Below, piece after piece: positions 18,695-28,262 of a stretch of DNA of 64,000 bases. The position numbers were made by a program, and so were the translations under genes. The notes below the pieces were generated by a model. It saw only the letters and a list, made by a program, of their open reading frames with translations, had not been told where the DNA came from and did no database searches. How positions within the stretch are numbered: the stretch's first letter is position 1; each line of letters starts with the position of its first letter. Source of the stretch: CAZFHA01 sp964518595 (GTDB lineage Bacteria > Bacillota > Clostridia > Saccharofermentanales > Saccharofermentanaceae); assembly GCA_964518595.1 (NCBI GenBank), contig CAZFHA010000006.1, forward strand, positions 1-64,000, in the 5' to 3' direction.

Positions 18695-21208
18695 ATGAAA
18701 AAAAACAATCAATCTTTCTCACCGGACTCCGTCGCTGGCTCCTCTAACAGCCAGGGAATTCCGCCCCAAACACCCCCAGCTTCAGACTGGGACGCTACGA
18801 GACGTCAAAGTAGTTCGGCGGCTAATCCCTATCTACCGCCGGTGGAACAGACTCGCCGCCAAGATACGGTTAGACCCACAACTGCTATCCCTAAGGCGGC
18901 TCCCCCTCCGCCACCAGTAAGCCATAATCAGGCTTCTCTGCCTCCGGAGATGGAGGTTATTTCCAAGGATTTTCATAAACGTCTACGGGGTAAGCCTACC
19001 CACGCTACCCGCCCAAGAAAGTGGTACTTGACTATTGGTTCAGTGCTATTTTCAGCCTTTAAGTTTTTCCTGGTAATTCTATTATTGGCGGCCTTCATCA
19101 TTGGTGGCTTTGGTGGTGGTATGTTGGTAGCTTATGTTTCCACCGCTGAGCCTTTAACCAATTATGATCTAAAGAATTCGGTCAAGAACGAGACCTCTTT
19201 TGTCTATGACAGTGCTGGAAATGAAATAGCCAAGCTAACCGGTGCGGAAAACATTGACAGTATTTATATCCCTTATTCTCAAGTCAAAGATACCTATTTG
19301 GCAGCCGCCATTACCTCCATTGAGGACGAGCGCTTCTATACGCATAATGGTATTGATATTCAGCGTATAGGTAGTGCCGTATTATCCGCTCTCGGAAATA
19401 GCGGAAATGCTACCCATGGCGGTTCTACCATTACTCAACAGACGGTTAAGATGATTAGCGGCCAGGATCAACGATCCACCCAGCGGAAGATTCAAGAGTG
19501 GTTTTCGGCCATGGCCTTAGAAAAAGAACTGACAAAAGATGAAATTATGGAGCTGTATATTAATACCGCCCCTATGGGAAACAATTATATTGGTGTTCAG
19601 TCTGCTGCTCTTAACTACTTTGGCAAAGACGCCAAAGATTTAACGCTATTGGAATGTGCCTTTTTGGCAGGAATTCCTAAGAGTCCCAGCTACTATAACC
19701 CCTTAAGAGAGTCTGGTAAACGCAACGCCATGCGCCGGATGCGGGTGGTCTTGAGTAAGATGAAGGAACTGGGCAAGATCACGGAAGAACAATACCAAGA
19801 GGCTTTAAACAGCGAGCTGATTTTTAAAGTTAAGCCCAAGACAGCTGTGAATACAGTTAATTCTTACTTTGTGGATTACGCGATTCAGGAAGTCATTAAT
19901 GATCTTAAAGAGCAGAAGGGAATCAAGCCAGACATGGCTGCCAAGCTCGTCTATAGCGGTGGCTATCGTATCTATACCACCTTAGAAGCCGGCCCTCAAA
20001 GTGCTCTGGATGCAACTTTCATGAACCAAGAACTATTCCAAAAGGATCCTGCTGCCTGGGAAGATAAGCCAGAAAAGCCTGAAGCGGGTATGGCTGTGAT
20101 TAATAATCAGACCGGAGCTATCGCCGCTTTGCAAGGGGGCTATGGCGAGAAGGAAAGTAACATGATTCTAAACCGAGCAACGGCTGCCTATAGACAGCCT
20201 GGCTCTTCTATTAAACCTCTGGTTGACTACGCTCCGGCCTTTGAAATTGGTAAAATAACCGCTGCAAGTGTCTTCAATGATACAGTTAGACACTTTAACC
20301 CAAGTGACCCCGGAGAAGATTGGCCTAAAAATGCGGATAAAAGTTATTGGGGATATATGACCATCAGAAAGGCAATTGCTGAGTCTAGAAATACCATTGC
20401 AACAGAGGTGCTGCTAGAAGAGACCGGTATCAAGACAGGGCTTTCCTTTTTACAACAGGTGGGCATTGACCGAATGACTGAGGAGTATCCTTCTGTTTCC
20501 ATCGGCGCCTTTAATGTGGGTATGTCACCGCTGCAAATGGCTTCCGCTTACGCAACCTTTACGAATAACGGTGTCTATCGTCAGCCCTATTCCTATACCA
20601 AGGTCACTGACAGTGATGGCAATGTAATCTTGGAGAAGGAAATCGTCTCCCGCCAAGTCTATTCTGACTCCACCGCCTTTATCATGTCAGATATTTTAAA
20701 AGACACCATCGAATACGGTACAGCTTCAGGGACTGTGGATCAGCTCGCTACCGATTCGGGAGAACACATCGATCTAGCCGGAAAAACTGGTACCACAGAT
20801 GATAATAAGGACAAGTGGTTTGTGGGTTTCTCTCCCTACTACTCAAGCGCTGTATGGTATGGTCTTGATAACCGCTTAACCCCGGACAATATTATACCCG
20901 TTGACCGAAGTAACGCCATGCGTATCTGGAACGATGCTATGCAGAACATCCATAAGGGCTTAGCCGGGGCGGCTTTCCTTAAGCCTGATAGCGTAGAGGA
21001 ATTGACCATCTGTATTGATACCGGAAAATTAGCCAGTGATAGTTGTACCAACCTTAGATCCGAATATTTTGCCGTGGGAACGGAACCGGATTACTGTCCG
21101 GGACACGCCCCGGTAGAAACCGCACCACCGGAAACGGCTCCGGCGGAAGAAGCTCCCCCAGTAGAGGAAAATGTGCCCCCTGCTGAGGAAGCCCCACCAG
21201 CAGCCTAA
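18695..21208 (+). CDS. Class A penicillin-binding protein (glycosyltransferase/transpeptidase)
   Basis: The 837-residue bifunctional enzyme polymerises and cross-links peptidoglycan. A Pro/Ser-rich cytoplasmic tail (residues 1-100) leads to one membrane segment (about 112-138). The GT51 domain has IEDERFYTHNGIDIQR and GGSTITQQTVKM. The transpeptidase domain has the active-site GSSIKPL, SRN, and AGKTGTTDDNKDKWFVG. The C-terminus is a Pro/Glu/Ala-rich tail of about 35 residues. The ATG at 18695 lies 12 nt after AAGGAAG; an upstream in-frame TTG at 18668 has no ribosome site. Spacing is longer than usual, so the start is slightly uncertain. Confidence 0.9.
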   Translation: MKKNNQSFSPDSVAGSSNSQGIPPQTPPASDWDATRRQSSSAANPYLPPVEQTRRQDTVRPTTAIPKAAPPPPPVSHNQASLPPEMEVISKDFHKRLRGKPTHATRPRKWYLTIGSVLFSAFKFFLVILLLAAFIIGGFGGGMLVAYVSTAEPLTNYDLKNSVKNETSFVYDSAGNEIAKLTGAENIDSIYIPYSQVKDTYLAAAITSIEDERFYTHNGIDIQRIGSAVLSALGNSGNATHGGSTITQQTVKMISGQDQRSTQRKIQEWFSAMALEKELTKDEIMELYINTAPMGNNYIGVQSAALNYFGKDAKDLTLLECAFLAGIPKSPSYYNPLRESGKRNAMRRMRVVLSKMKELGKITEEQYQEALNSELIFKVKPKTAVNTVNSYFVDYAIQEVINDLKEQKGIKPDMAAKLVYSGGYRIYTTLEAGPQSALDATFMNQELFQKDPAAWEDKPEKPEAGMAVINNQTGAIAALQGGYGEKESNMILNRATAAYRQPGSSIKPLVDYAPAFEIGKITAASVFNDTVRHFNPSDPGEDWPKNADKSYWGYMTIRKAIAESRNTIATEVLLEETGIKTGLSFLQQVGIDRMTEEYPSVSIGAFNVGMSPLQMASAYATFTNNGVYRQPYSYTKVTDSDGNVILEKEIVSRQVYSDSTAFIMSDILKDTIEYGTASGTVDQLATDSGEHIDLAGKTGTTDDNKDKWFVGFSPYYSSAVWYGLDNRLTPDNIIPVDRSNAMRIWNDAMQNIHKGLAGAAFLKPDSVEELTICIDTGKLASDSCTNLRSEYFAVGTEPDYCPGHAPVETAPPETAPAEEAPPVEENVPPAEEAPPAA

Positions 21209-21240
21209 TCCACAGCTTTTAACCATAACTATACCTAAAT

Positions 21241-21288
21241 AAATCGCCGCCCCTTTTTGTCGAAAAGAAAAGGGACGGCGATTTTATT
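21241..21288 (+). terminator. Intrinsic terminator after the penicillin-binding protein gene
   Basis: A long stem (21241-21258 paired with 21266-21284, AAATCGCCG...CGGCGATTT with one mismatch) is followed by TTTATTATTT. Confidence 0.8.
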
Positions 21289-21369
21289 ATTTACAGAAAC
21301 GCTAATGTTCTAAGTATCTATGGAAACTAAAAAAGTTTGCCCGCCGCTGAAAGACCTTCTAAAACGGGC

Positions 21370-22206
21370 TTAGAGGTGGATTTTGCAGTGAGGAACGAAG
21401 TAGGTGCCAATGTCTGCGCCTTCCAGAATGTCTTCCAAAATTTGTGATTGCGAACCCTCGGCAATTACCCCGCTGATGCCTGCCGCAGTAGCTAGAACCA
21501 TGGCTGAAATCTTGGTCTGCATTCCGCCTGTTCCCAGCTTACTACCTGCCCCTCCGGCAGAAGCAAACATCTGGCCGTCAATCTTCTCCACTAGGGGTAC
21601 CCGCTGAGCTGCCGGATTGTCCTTGGGATTACTATCGTATAGCCCGTCAATGTCTGACAAAATAATTAATAAATCAGCTTTAACCAAAGTCGCCACATGA
21701 GCCGATAAAGTATCATTATCGCCAAAAGTACCGTTATGCATGATCTCCTGGGTCGAAACGGTGTCATTTTCATTTACAACCGGAACGATCTGCTTCTCTA
21801 ATAAGGCTTCAAAGGTATTGTGAATATTCTCTCGAGTCAAAGGATCATCTAGGTCATCTTTTGTTAGCAGGATCTGACCTACTACCCGGCTATACTCGGC
21901 AAAACACCGACTATAGACATTCATAAGTTCACACTGTCCAACCGCCGCCACGGCTTGCTTTTCCCGCATGGCCTTAGGACGTTCTTTTAAATCCAAGCAT
22001 CCTATACCCACGCCAATAGCACCGGAAGTCACCAAAACCACTTCCCTACCCTGATTTACAAGACCGCAAATGACCCGGCTGAGGCGGTCAATATTACGTA
22101 GATTAATTCGTCCATTTTCATAGGTAATGGTAGAGGTTCCTACTTTAATAACAATGCGCTGTGCTTTCAAAATTTTATTTCTTTCGGGAACTGGTAATAT
22201 AACCAT
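21370..22206 (-). CDS. proB: Glutamate 5-kinase, short form without PUA domain
   Basis: The 278-residue amino-acid kinase performs the first step of proline synthesis, phosphorylating L-glutamate. Visible motifs are IVIKVGTSTIT (residues 18-28), VTSGAIGVGIG (59-69), VPVVNENDTVS (139-149), FGDNDTLSA (160-168), LSDIDGLYDSNP and the lysine-binding GGMQTKISAM near 225. Longer homologues carry a C-terminal PUA domain of about 100 residues, absent here. No proA lies nearby. The ribosome site before the ATG is weak, so a start a few codons downstream is possible. Confidence 0.9.
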   Translation of the reverse strand: MVILPVPERNKILKAQRIVIKVGTSTITYENGRINLRNIDRLSRVICGLVNQGREVVLVTSGAIGVGIGCLDLKERPKAMREKQAVAAVGQCELMNVYSRCFAEYSRVVGQILLTKDDLDDPLTRENIHNTFEALLEKQIVPVVNENDTVSTQEIMHNGTFGDNDTLSAHVATLVKADLLIILSDIDGLYDSNPKDNPAAQRVPLVEKIDGQMFASAGGAGSKLGTGGMQTKISAMVLATAAGISGVIAEGSQSQILEDILEGADIGTYFVPHCKIHL

Positions 22207-22348
22207 CTTAGAATCATACCTGCCTTATTCTGAGCGATTATTCTGCCCTGATATGACTAAAATTTCTAGTCCGTTTTACAGCATAATCCCTCCACTCTAA
22301 AATTGCAAGTTTCAGCCCTCTATTCTGTTATTTTTTTAATGAAAATGA

Positions 22349-22378
22349 TTGACATACTGAGCAAATAATCTATATAAT
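22349..22378 (+). promoter_or_regulatory. Promoter of the polyamine operon
   Basis: TTGACA (22349-22354) and TATAAT (22373-22378) are separated by 18 bp, giving a start near 22385 and a 40-nt leader for the regulator gene. Confidence 0.85.
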
Positions 22379-22388
22379 GACCTTCTGT

Positions 22389-22407
22389 AGTTTAGTAATA
22401 GTAAACT
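22389..22407 (+). promoter_or_regulatory. Candidate operator of the XRE-cupin regulator
   Basis: AGTTTAGTAATAGTAAACT is a 19-bp palindrome with a single mismatched pair. It is centred about 13 bp after the predicted transcription start, where a bound regulator would block the operon. Autoregulation is inferred. Confidence 0.55.
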
Positions 22408-22424
22408 TTTCTCTGGAGGGTGTC

Positions 22425-22964
22425 ATGATCATTGGGGAAAAAATCCGTTTTTTACGGCAGCAAAATCAGCTGACGCAAGAGGAGCTGGCTGACCGCTGCG
22501 AATTGTCAAAAGGCTTTATCTCACTATTAGAGAGAGACATGACTTCACCGTCCATCTCAACGTTAAAGGATATTTTAGAAGCCCTGGGCACTGATTTATC
22601 CAGCTTTTTCAGCGAACCGGAGAACAGTGCGCTTGTATTCTCCAGCCAAGACCATGCAGTGAAGAAAAATAGCGAAGAGAAGAGTCAGATTTGTTGGCTT
22701 ATCCCCAATGCTCAGAAAAATTCCATGGAGCCAATCATCCTTACTTTAGAGCCCGGCGGGCAAACCTATCCCGACATTCCCCATGAAGGTGAAGAAATTG
22801 GCTATGTTTTGGAAGGCTCCATAACCCTAGTAAGTGGCAAAAATCGTTATAAGGTTAATCAGGGGGAGAGCTTTCTTTTACGTCCCCATCAACCCCATTA
22901 CGTGATGAATCGCAGTCGCAAAGAAGCTCGCTTGCTCTGGATTTCCTCACCACCGAGTTTTTAG
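22425..22964 (+). CDS. XRE-family regulator with cupin domain (PuuR-like)
   Basis: The 179-residue protein has an N-terminal helix-turn-helix (residues 5-60, RQQNQLTQEELADRCELSKG) and a C-terminal cupin (EPGGQTYPDIPHEGEEIGYV and the second motif LRPHQPHYVMN). This pair is typical of regulators of polyamine or amino-acid uptake, the cupin being the ligand sensor. GGAGGGTGTC precedes the ATG at 22425. It is the first gene of the operon and 39 bp before potA, so it very likely controls potABCD from the operator at 22389-22407. Confidence 0.88.
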   Translation: MIIGEKIRFLRQQNQLTQEELADRCELSKGFISLLERDMTSPSISTLKDILEALGTDLSSFFSEPENSALVFSSQDHAVKKNSEEKSQICWLIPNAQKNSMEPIILTLEPGGQTYPDIPHEGEEIGYVLEGSITLVSGKNRYKVNQGESFLLRPHQPHYVMNRSRKEARLLWISSPPSF

Positions 22965-23003
22965 GATAATAAATTGAAAATAATTTTGAGAGGGTAGAAG
23001 TAA

Positions 23004-24182
23004 ATGCCAGAGACAAAAAAATCCGTAATACCTACTCAGGTTCTGCCGGATTCCACCGGTAAAGCACACATCATCGAAGTACAAAATCTTAACAAAACCT
23101 TTGGAGATCTGAAGGTTCTAAAAGATATCACTTTTTATATTCGCAATAATGAGTTCCTAACGCTACTAGGGCCCTCTGGCTGCGGCAAATCTACCACCCT
23201 GCGTATCCTTGCCGGCTTTGAAAATCCGGATAGCGGTCAAGTAACCTTTGAAGGGCAGAACCTACTACAAATTCCAGCTCATAAAAGGCATTTGAACACC
23301 GTATTTCAGCGTTATGCTCTTTTTCCCCATCTCAATGTTTTCGATAATGTAGCCTTTGGCTTACGCCTGAAGAAAATTCCCAAGGAAGAAATTCGTCAAC
23401 GGGTAGAAAAGGCTTTAGCAACGGTTGGATTGGCCGGTTATGGCAGTCGCTGGGTTGACCAAATTTCCGGTGGTCAAATGCAGCGGGTCGCTATCGCTAG
23501 AGCGATTATTAACCGTCCGCGGATTCTGCTTCTGGATGAGCCATTGGGTGCTCTGGATCTAAAAATGCGCAAAGAAATGCAAACAGAACTTAAAGAGATG
23601 CAGCGTGAGCTGGGTATCACCTTTGTATATGTTACCCACGATCAAGAAGAGGCTCTGACTATGTCTGATACCATTATTGTTATGAAGGATGGAATTATTC
23701 AGCAGGTGGGCACTCCTACCGATATCTATAACGAGCCTAAAAATGCGTATGTAGCTGATTTCATTGGCGAATCTAATATCTTGCCGGGTACAATGGATAA
23801 GGATTTCGAAGTCTGTTTCTCCGCTACTTGCTTCCCTTGTGTCGACCCACGCTTTCCGGAAATGACTCATTTAAAGGCTCCGGTGGATGTGGTAATTCGC
23901 CCTGAGGATATTTATATCCGTGAAGAAGCTCCCAACTGTATTAATGGTACTGTTCATTCTATCGTTTTTAAGGGTGTTCACTACGAAATTGTCGTCGCTG
24001 GAGACGATGGCTTTTCTTGGATGATTCATGACGTAGATCCAGTGAGTATTGGTCAAAGAGTCGGACTAACCTTCGATCCTGATGATATTCATATTATGCG
24101 CAAATCTATCTTCTCTCCTGACCTAAACAAGAATTCCACCGCTAAAGAGCCTGAGAACGAGCCCTTGGCGGAAGACTTGTAG
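23004..24182 (+). CDS. potA: Spermidine/putrescine ABC transporter ATP-binding protein PotA
   Basis: The 392-residue ATPase powers polyamine import. It shows Walker A GPSGCGKST (residues 53-61), the Q-loop (TVFQRYALFPHLNV), signature ISGGQMQRVAIARA, Walker B LLLDEPLGALD and the H-loop YVTHDQEEA. A TOBE regulatory domain follows (residues 245-365, VVIRPEDI and IVFKGVHYEIVV). The last 20 residues are acidic. GAGGG precedes the ATG. It is followed by potB after 13 bp. Confidence 0.93.
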   Translation: MPETKKSVIPTQVLPDSTGKAHIIEVQNLNKTFGDLKVLKDITFYIRNNEFLTLLGPSGCGKSTTLRILAGFENPDSGQVTFEGQNLLQIPAHKRHLNTVFQRYALFPHLNVFDNVAFGLRLKKIPKEEIRQRVEKALATVGLAGYGSRWVDQISGGQMQRVAIARAIINRPRILLLDEPLGALDLKMRKEMQTELKEMQRELGITFVYVTHDQEEALTMSDTIIVMKDGIIQQVGTPTDIYNEPKNAYVADFIGESNILPGTMDKDFEVCFSATCFPCVDPRFPEMTHLKAPVDVVIRPEDIYIREEAPNCINGTVHSIVFKGVHYEIVVAGDDGFSWMIHDVDPVSIGQRVGLTFDPDDIHIMRKSIFSPDLNKNSTAKEPENEPLAEDL

Positions 24183-24195
24183 AGGAGGATAGCTA

Positions 24196-25659
24196 GTGAA
24201 TATTAACCCGTTTTTGCAGAAAAAAAATACCGGCAAGCTTCAAAGGCTTAAAGAAACGCCTGCCCTCTCTAAGGCCGCTGGTTTCAGCCTGCTTTTGGCT
24301 CTTATCGGACTATTGGGAGTTTTCTTTCCTCTGCTAGAAATCCATCTCTTTAACCAGCGGAAATTAACGGTCTCTCTCCTTCAATTGCTGGTTAGCGGCC
24401 AAATGAATGTCACAGTAAAAGAGCAGCTATTTTCTGCCTCTTGGAGTCTGTTGCCGCTACTTTTTTTAGTTGTTTGTCCCCTTTTACTTACCCTTTGGAT
24501 GACACTGTCTTCCTTTATCTTAAGAAAAGTCCCGCGCGTCGTTTTTTGGTTAATCTCCTTCTTACTATTTTTTCTTCAGGGACTAATCATGATCCTTTTG
24601 CCTGGGCTACTACTCAGTCCAGAATTTTTTTCCATCAGTGGGCTAAATCTTTCTGATCTATATTTTACCTACAATACTCTGGGTATATGTATCCTCATCT
24701 TTGCTTTTTTAGGGATGATTTTTTCCCTCTGGATGGTCAGTGGTCTTCAGCTAAAAATTAAGATGCTCTCCTATCCCTATATGCTTTGGCTACTGCTTTT
24801 TACCCTTCTACCATTGGTGCTTATTTTATTTGCTGCCTTTGTGAGCCCAGGGGAAGACGGCAGTCTTAGTTTCACTACAGCAGGTTTTCAGGCTCTCTTA
24901 ACAAACCAAATGGTAGAGACCCAATTTTATGGTATGACTCTCTATCTCCAAGAATATTTTGCCGTCTTTTTACGCAGTCTGGATTACGCATTGTGGACTG
25001 CCATCGGCTGTCTGGTTCTTGCCTACCCTTTAGCCTATATTTTAGCCGCTCGCGCCAAGCGGATGCATATTCAATCTAGTATTCTTTTATTATTCTTTGT
25101 TCTGCCCATGTGGATTAATACTATGCTAAGAACTTATGCCTGGCGAGCGTTTCTTGGCCAAAGCGGTGTTCTAAACAATATTCTACTGCAGCTAAACTGG
25201 ATCAGTGATCCCATTCCTTTTCTTAAAGTGGATTGGCTGGCGGATGTTGTGATAAAACTGGTCTTAATCAATGATTTTCTCCCCTTCATGCTCTTACCCA
25301 TTTACGCTGTGCTCCTAAAAGTTGATGATAATGTCCGCCAAGCGGCTATGGATCTAGGGGCTAATACGCGCCAAACTTTTACCAAAGTCGTGTTTCCCCT
25401 CTCCTTACCTGGAGTAATTTCCGGTATTCAGATGGTTTTTATGCCAGCCCTGACTTTTTTTATGATTCCGGAGATTATGAGCGAAGGCAGTATCACCACC
25501 ATTGGCGCTACAGTGCAAACCTTCATTCTAAGCGAGAATGCCATTCATCGGCAGGCCGGTAATGTGCTGTCGCTCCTCTTATTAATCTTTGTGCTGATTA
25601 CTATGGGTGTTTTACGGAATTCCGATCGCGAAACCAGTGGTGGAGGAATGGTACTATGA
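24196..25659 (+). CDS. potB: Polyamine ABC permease PotB with a four-helix N-terminal extension
   Basis: The C-terminal part (residue about 190 onward) is an ordinary PotB: PYMLWLLLFTLLPLVLILFA first helix, six membrane segments, and the EAA-type loop DLGANTRQTFTKVVFPLSLPGVISG that contacts the ATPase. In front lies about 190 extra residues with four further membrane helices (near 28-48, 83-108, 114-140 and 160-183), whereas PotB is usually 275-300 residues. The start codon is GTG after GAGGAGG. No frameshift or internal ribosome site suggests two genes. Confidence 0.9.
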   Translation: MNINPFLQKKNTGKLQRLKETPALSKAAGFSLLLALIGLLGVFFPLLEIHLFNQRKLTVSLLQLLVSGQMNVTVKEQLFSASWSLLPLLFLVVCPLLLTLWMTLSSFILRKVPRVVFWLISFLLFFLQGLIMILLPGLLLSPEFFSISGLNLSDLYFTYNTLGICILIFAFLGMIFSLWMVSGLQLKIKMLSYPYMLWLLLFTLLPLVLILFAAFVSPGEDGSLSFTTAGFQALLTNQMVETQFYGMTLYLQEYFAVFLRSLDYALWTAIGCLVLAYPLAYILAARAKRMHIQSSILLLFFVLPMWINTMLRTYAWRAFLGQSGVLNNILLQLNWISDPIPFLKVDWLADVVIKLVLINDFLPFMLLPIYAVLLKVDDNVRQAAMDLGANTRQTFTKVVFPLSLPGVISGIQMVFMPALTFFMIPEIMSEGSITTIGATVQTFILSENAIHRQAGNVLSLLLLIFVLITMGVLRNSDRETSGGGMVL

Positions 25660-26477
25660 GAAAGTTGCGTCAATTATTTCCCAATATTTACATTACGTTA
25701 CTCTTTATATTTTTGTATCTGCCCATTGCCGTATTAATCATCTTTTCCTTTAACAAGGTTCCAAAATCCTATATTTGGGGTGGTTTTACGCTGAATAATT
25801 ATATTAAATTATTTAGCGGCAGTGATGGTGGTGAACTCTTGGAAGCTCTCCTCACGACCCTTAAAGTAGCGGCTATTGCCTCGATTTCTGCTACCCTAAT
25901 TGCAGTAGTGTCTTGCTTGGGGCTTTCTTATCTACAAAAGAAATTACAGGCACTACTCCTAAATACCACCTATATCCCCAACATAATGCCCGAATTAGTA
26001 ACCGGTATTTCTTTTATGCTGCTTTTCGCATTTATAGGCGTACCCAAGGGAGAACTAACCCTTATTCTCTCTCACATTGCTTTTTGTGTTCCTTTTGCAG
26101 TACTCTCTATCAACCCTAAATTACGACAGTTAGATAGAAATTTAGCCGAAGCCGCTCAGGATCTAGGCGCTACAGAATTTCAAGCCATAACCAAAGTAAT
26201 TATTCCTGAAATCACACCAGGGATATTGTCAGCTCTTTTACTAACTTTTACCCTCTCTGTTGATGACTATCTGATTAGTAATTTCAACGTAGACAGTACC
26301 CTACAGACCTTGCCCATGAAAATCTATTCCATGGCAAAATTCGGTATCAACCCCCGCATGAACGCGCTAACAACAATTATGTTTCTTGTAGTTTTTCTAC
26401 TACTTTTAGCCGCTAATATTCGCACCATTGCGGAGAATCGCCAGCGTCGCAAGCGTTTCAAAGAAAGGAATCGATAA
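25656..26477 (+). CDS. potC: Polyamine ABC permease PotC
   Basis: The 273-residue protein has six membrane segments and the ATPase-contact loop EAAQDLGATEFQAITKVIIPEITPGI (near residues 165-190), followed by LTFTLSVDDYLISNF, typical of PotC. Its ATG overlaps the potB stop as ATGA, so the two permeases are translationally coupled. Confidence 0.92.
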   Translation: MRKLRQLFPNIYITLLFIFLYLPIAVLIIFSFNKVPKSYIWGGFTLNNYIKLFSGSDGGELLEALLTTLKVAAIASISATLIAVVSCLGLSYLQKKLQALLLNTTYIPNIMPELVTGISFMLLFAFIGVPKGELTLILSHIAFCVPFAVLSINPKLRQLDRNLAEAAQDLGATEFQAITKVIIPEITPGILSALLLTFTLSVDDYLISNFNVDSTLQTLPMKIYSMAKFGINPRMNALTTIMFLVVFLLLLAANIRTIAENRQRRKRFKERNR

Positions 26478-26479
26478 TA

Positions 26480-27652
26480 ATGTCCCTCTTGTCCAAGACT
26501 AAAAATACTTCCCGGAGCTGCCTTAAGCTCAGAAATATATTCCGTTCTAGCTCCCTTCTCCTGCTTGCCCTCTCTTTACTCTCCGGTTGTGGGGAAGCTC
26601 TAGAAATATCCGATCAGCCTCTGGAAAAAAGCGAAGTAATCGTTTACAACTGGGGCGAATACATTGCGGAAGATACAATTTCACGTTTTGAAGCAGCCTA
26701 TCCACAGTATAATGTTATCTACAGAGAATTTGAAAATAACGAAACCATGTATCCCAACTTGGGCAATACCTATGACATAATTATTCCTTCAGAATACATG
26801 GTAGTTCGTCTTATACGCGAAGGCCGCCTGCAAGCACTGGACTACAGCTTACTTCCAGATGTGAAGACGAACATGGAGCCATTATTTAAGGATGTGGCCT
26901 ACGATAAAGATCCTGAGCTGGCAGCAACCGTATTAGATTATGCTGTGCCTTATCTTTACTGTACAGTGGGCTTAATGTATGATGGCAACAAAGTTGACCT
27001 TCCATCTAGCTCCACTGATGCCAAAGAAATCTGGGGTGTTTTGTTAGATCCTGCTTATCGCCAGCAAGTGGGGATGTACGATAGTATGCGTGAGTCTATT
27101 GGAATGGCTCTTAACTCTCTGGGATATAGCCAAAATAGTCTTGATCCCATTGAGTTAGAGGAAGCTAAAGCGCTACTCTTAAAGCAGAAAAAAGAGCTCT
27201 CACCCACCTATGGAGTTGACAACTTAAAAGATAAATTAGCCTCTGGGGAATTGGCAGCAGCCGAAGCTTGGTCAGGAGATTTTCAAGTGGTTGCTGATCG
27301 AATGGAAGAACTAGGCACTGCCGAAAAGATTGATCTGCAATTTGCCTTGCCTGAAGGCGCCAATTGGTCAGTAGATATGATGTGTATACCGGATACAGCC
27401 CAGAATTTAGAGGGCGCCCACGCCTTCATTAACTTTATGTATAATCCAGAGATTGCCTTGGCCAACTCTGAATATGTAGGCTATTCTACACCCAATATAG
27501 AAGCCAAAGCTCTCCTGCCAGAAGAAATTCAAAACAATCTCAGTTTTTATCCAGACAAAGATACCTTTCAGAGTCTTGAGCTCTTTTTCTCTGACAGCGA
27601 AATTGAAAAGACCTATATAAATGTTTGGAATACAGTAAAAGCTTCATCGTAA
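26480..27652 (+). CDS. potD: Spermidine/putrescine-binding lipoprotein PotD
   Basis: The 390-residue protein has a lipoprotein signal (hydrophobic core and lipobox LLSGC near residue 36). The mature part begins with the family strand VIVYNWGEYIAEDTISRFE (residues 53-71), and continues with the polyamine-pocket region YDIIIPSEYMV and the later GELAAAEAWSGDF. It captures polyamines outside the membrane and delivers them to PotBC. It lies 2 bp after potC and completes the transporter. Confidence 0.92.
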   Translation: MSLLSKTKNTSRSCLKLRNIFRSSSLLLLALSLLSGCGEALEISDQPLEKSEVIVYNWGEYIAEDTISRFEAAYPQYNVIYREFENNETMYPNLGNTYDIIIPSEYMVVRLIREGRLQALDYSLLPDVKTNMEPLFKDVAYDKDPELAATVLDYAVPYLYCTVGLMYDGNKVDLPSSSTDAKEIWGVLLDPAYRQQVGMYDSMRESIGMALNSLGYSQNSLDPIELEEAKALLLKQKKELSPTYGVDNLKDKLASGELAAAEAWSGDFQVVADRMEELGTAEKIDLQFALPEGANWSVDMMCIPDTAQNLEGAHAFINFMYNPEIALANSEYVGYSTPNIEAKALLPEEIQNNLSFYPDKDTFQSLELFFSDSEIEKTYINVWNTVKASS

Positions 27653-27675
27653 GCTTATTACAGCGGGAGGTTTCT

Positions 27676-28176
27676 ATGCGCTTCGAACCGGAAGATAATT
27701 TGTTACCACCAGAAGACCAAAGAGAGCACTATCTATTTCGACTGCCCTTTTCCTTTAAGCCCATTTGGGTTCATATCGTGTTTTGTTCACTTATTTTTGT
27801 AGCGAACCGCTTAGTTCTGATATGGATACCCTATTTGCGCGTACCATTCCAAGTTGCTTTTCTCGTTTTGTTAACATTTTTCTTCTGGAATTTTATGGCC
27901 AGCCTTTTCAGTCTCCTCTTTAATCGTTTAGAGGTAACCAACCATAATCTTTCTGGATACAACTTTCCTAACTTTCTTCCTTGGAATAGGCTAACAATTC
28001 CCCTGAAGACCATAAGTAGAACAGAAGTACGTACATCTTTACCAGGGCACCTTTTGAATTACGGGAAAGTTATACTCTATTCCGATAAGAATGAACGTTA
28101 CAGTTTTCTCTATATAGAAGACCCTTCAAAAGTAAAAAAAGCTCTAGATCAAGCCATAAGCCAAGCTAAAAAATGA
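27676..28176 (+). CDS. Small membrane protein with bacterial PH-like domain
   Basis: This 166-residue protein has two hydrophobic segments (residues about 28-52 and 58-85) followed by a strand-rich domain with LEVTNHNLSGY, WNRLTIPLKTISRTEV and YSFLYIEDPSKVKKALDQAI, the pattern of bacterial PH (bPH2) domains. GGGAGG precedes the ATG at 27676, 23 bp after the potD stop, so it ends the polyamine operon. Its function there is not known. Confidence 0.75.
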   Translation: MRFEPEDNLLPPEDQREHYLFRLPFSFKPIWVHIVFCSLIFVANRLVLIWIPYLRVPFQVAFLVLLTFFFWNFMASLFSLLFNRLEVTNHNLSGYNFPNFLPWNRLTIPLKTISRTEVRTSLPGHLLNYGKVILYSDKNERYSFLYIEDPSKVKKALDQAISQAKK

Positions 28177-28262
28177 CTAAATAACAGAGCTTCATGTTAG
28201 CAGTACAATTACTGGAATCCCTAAAGCCTACATCACGGAAAAAGAAACGTGTAAAAAGGCAT

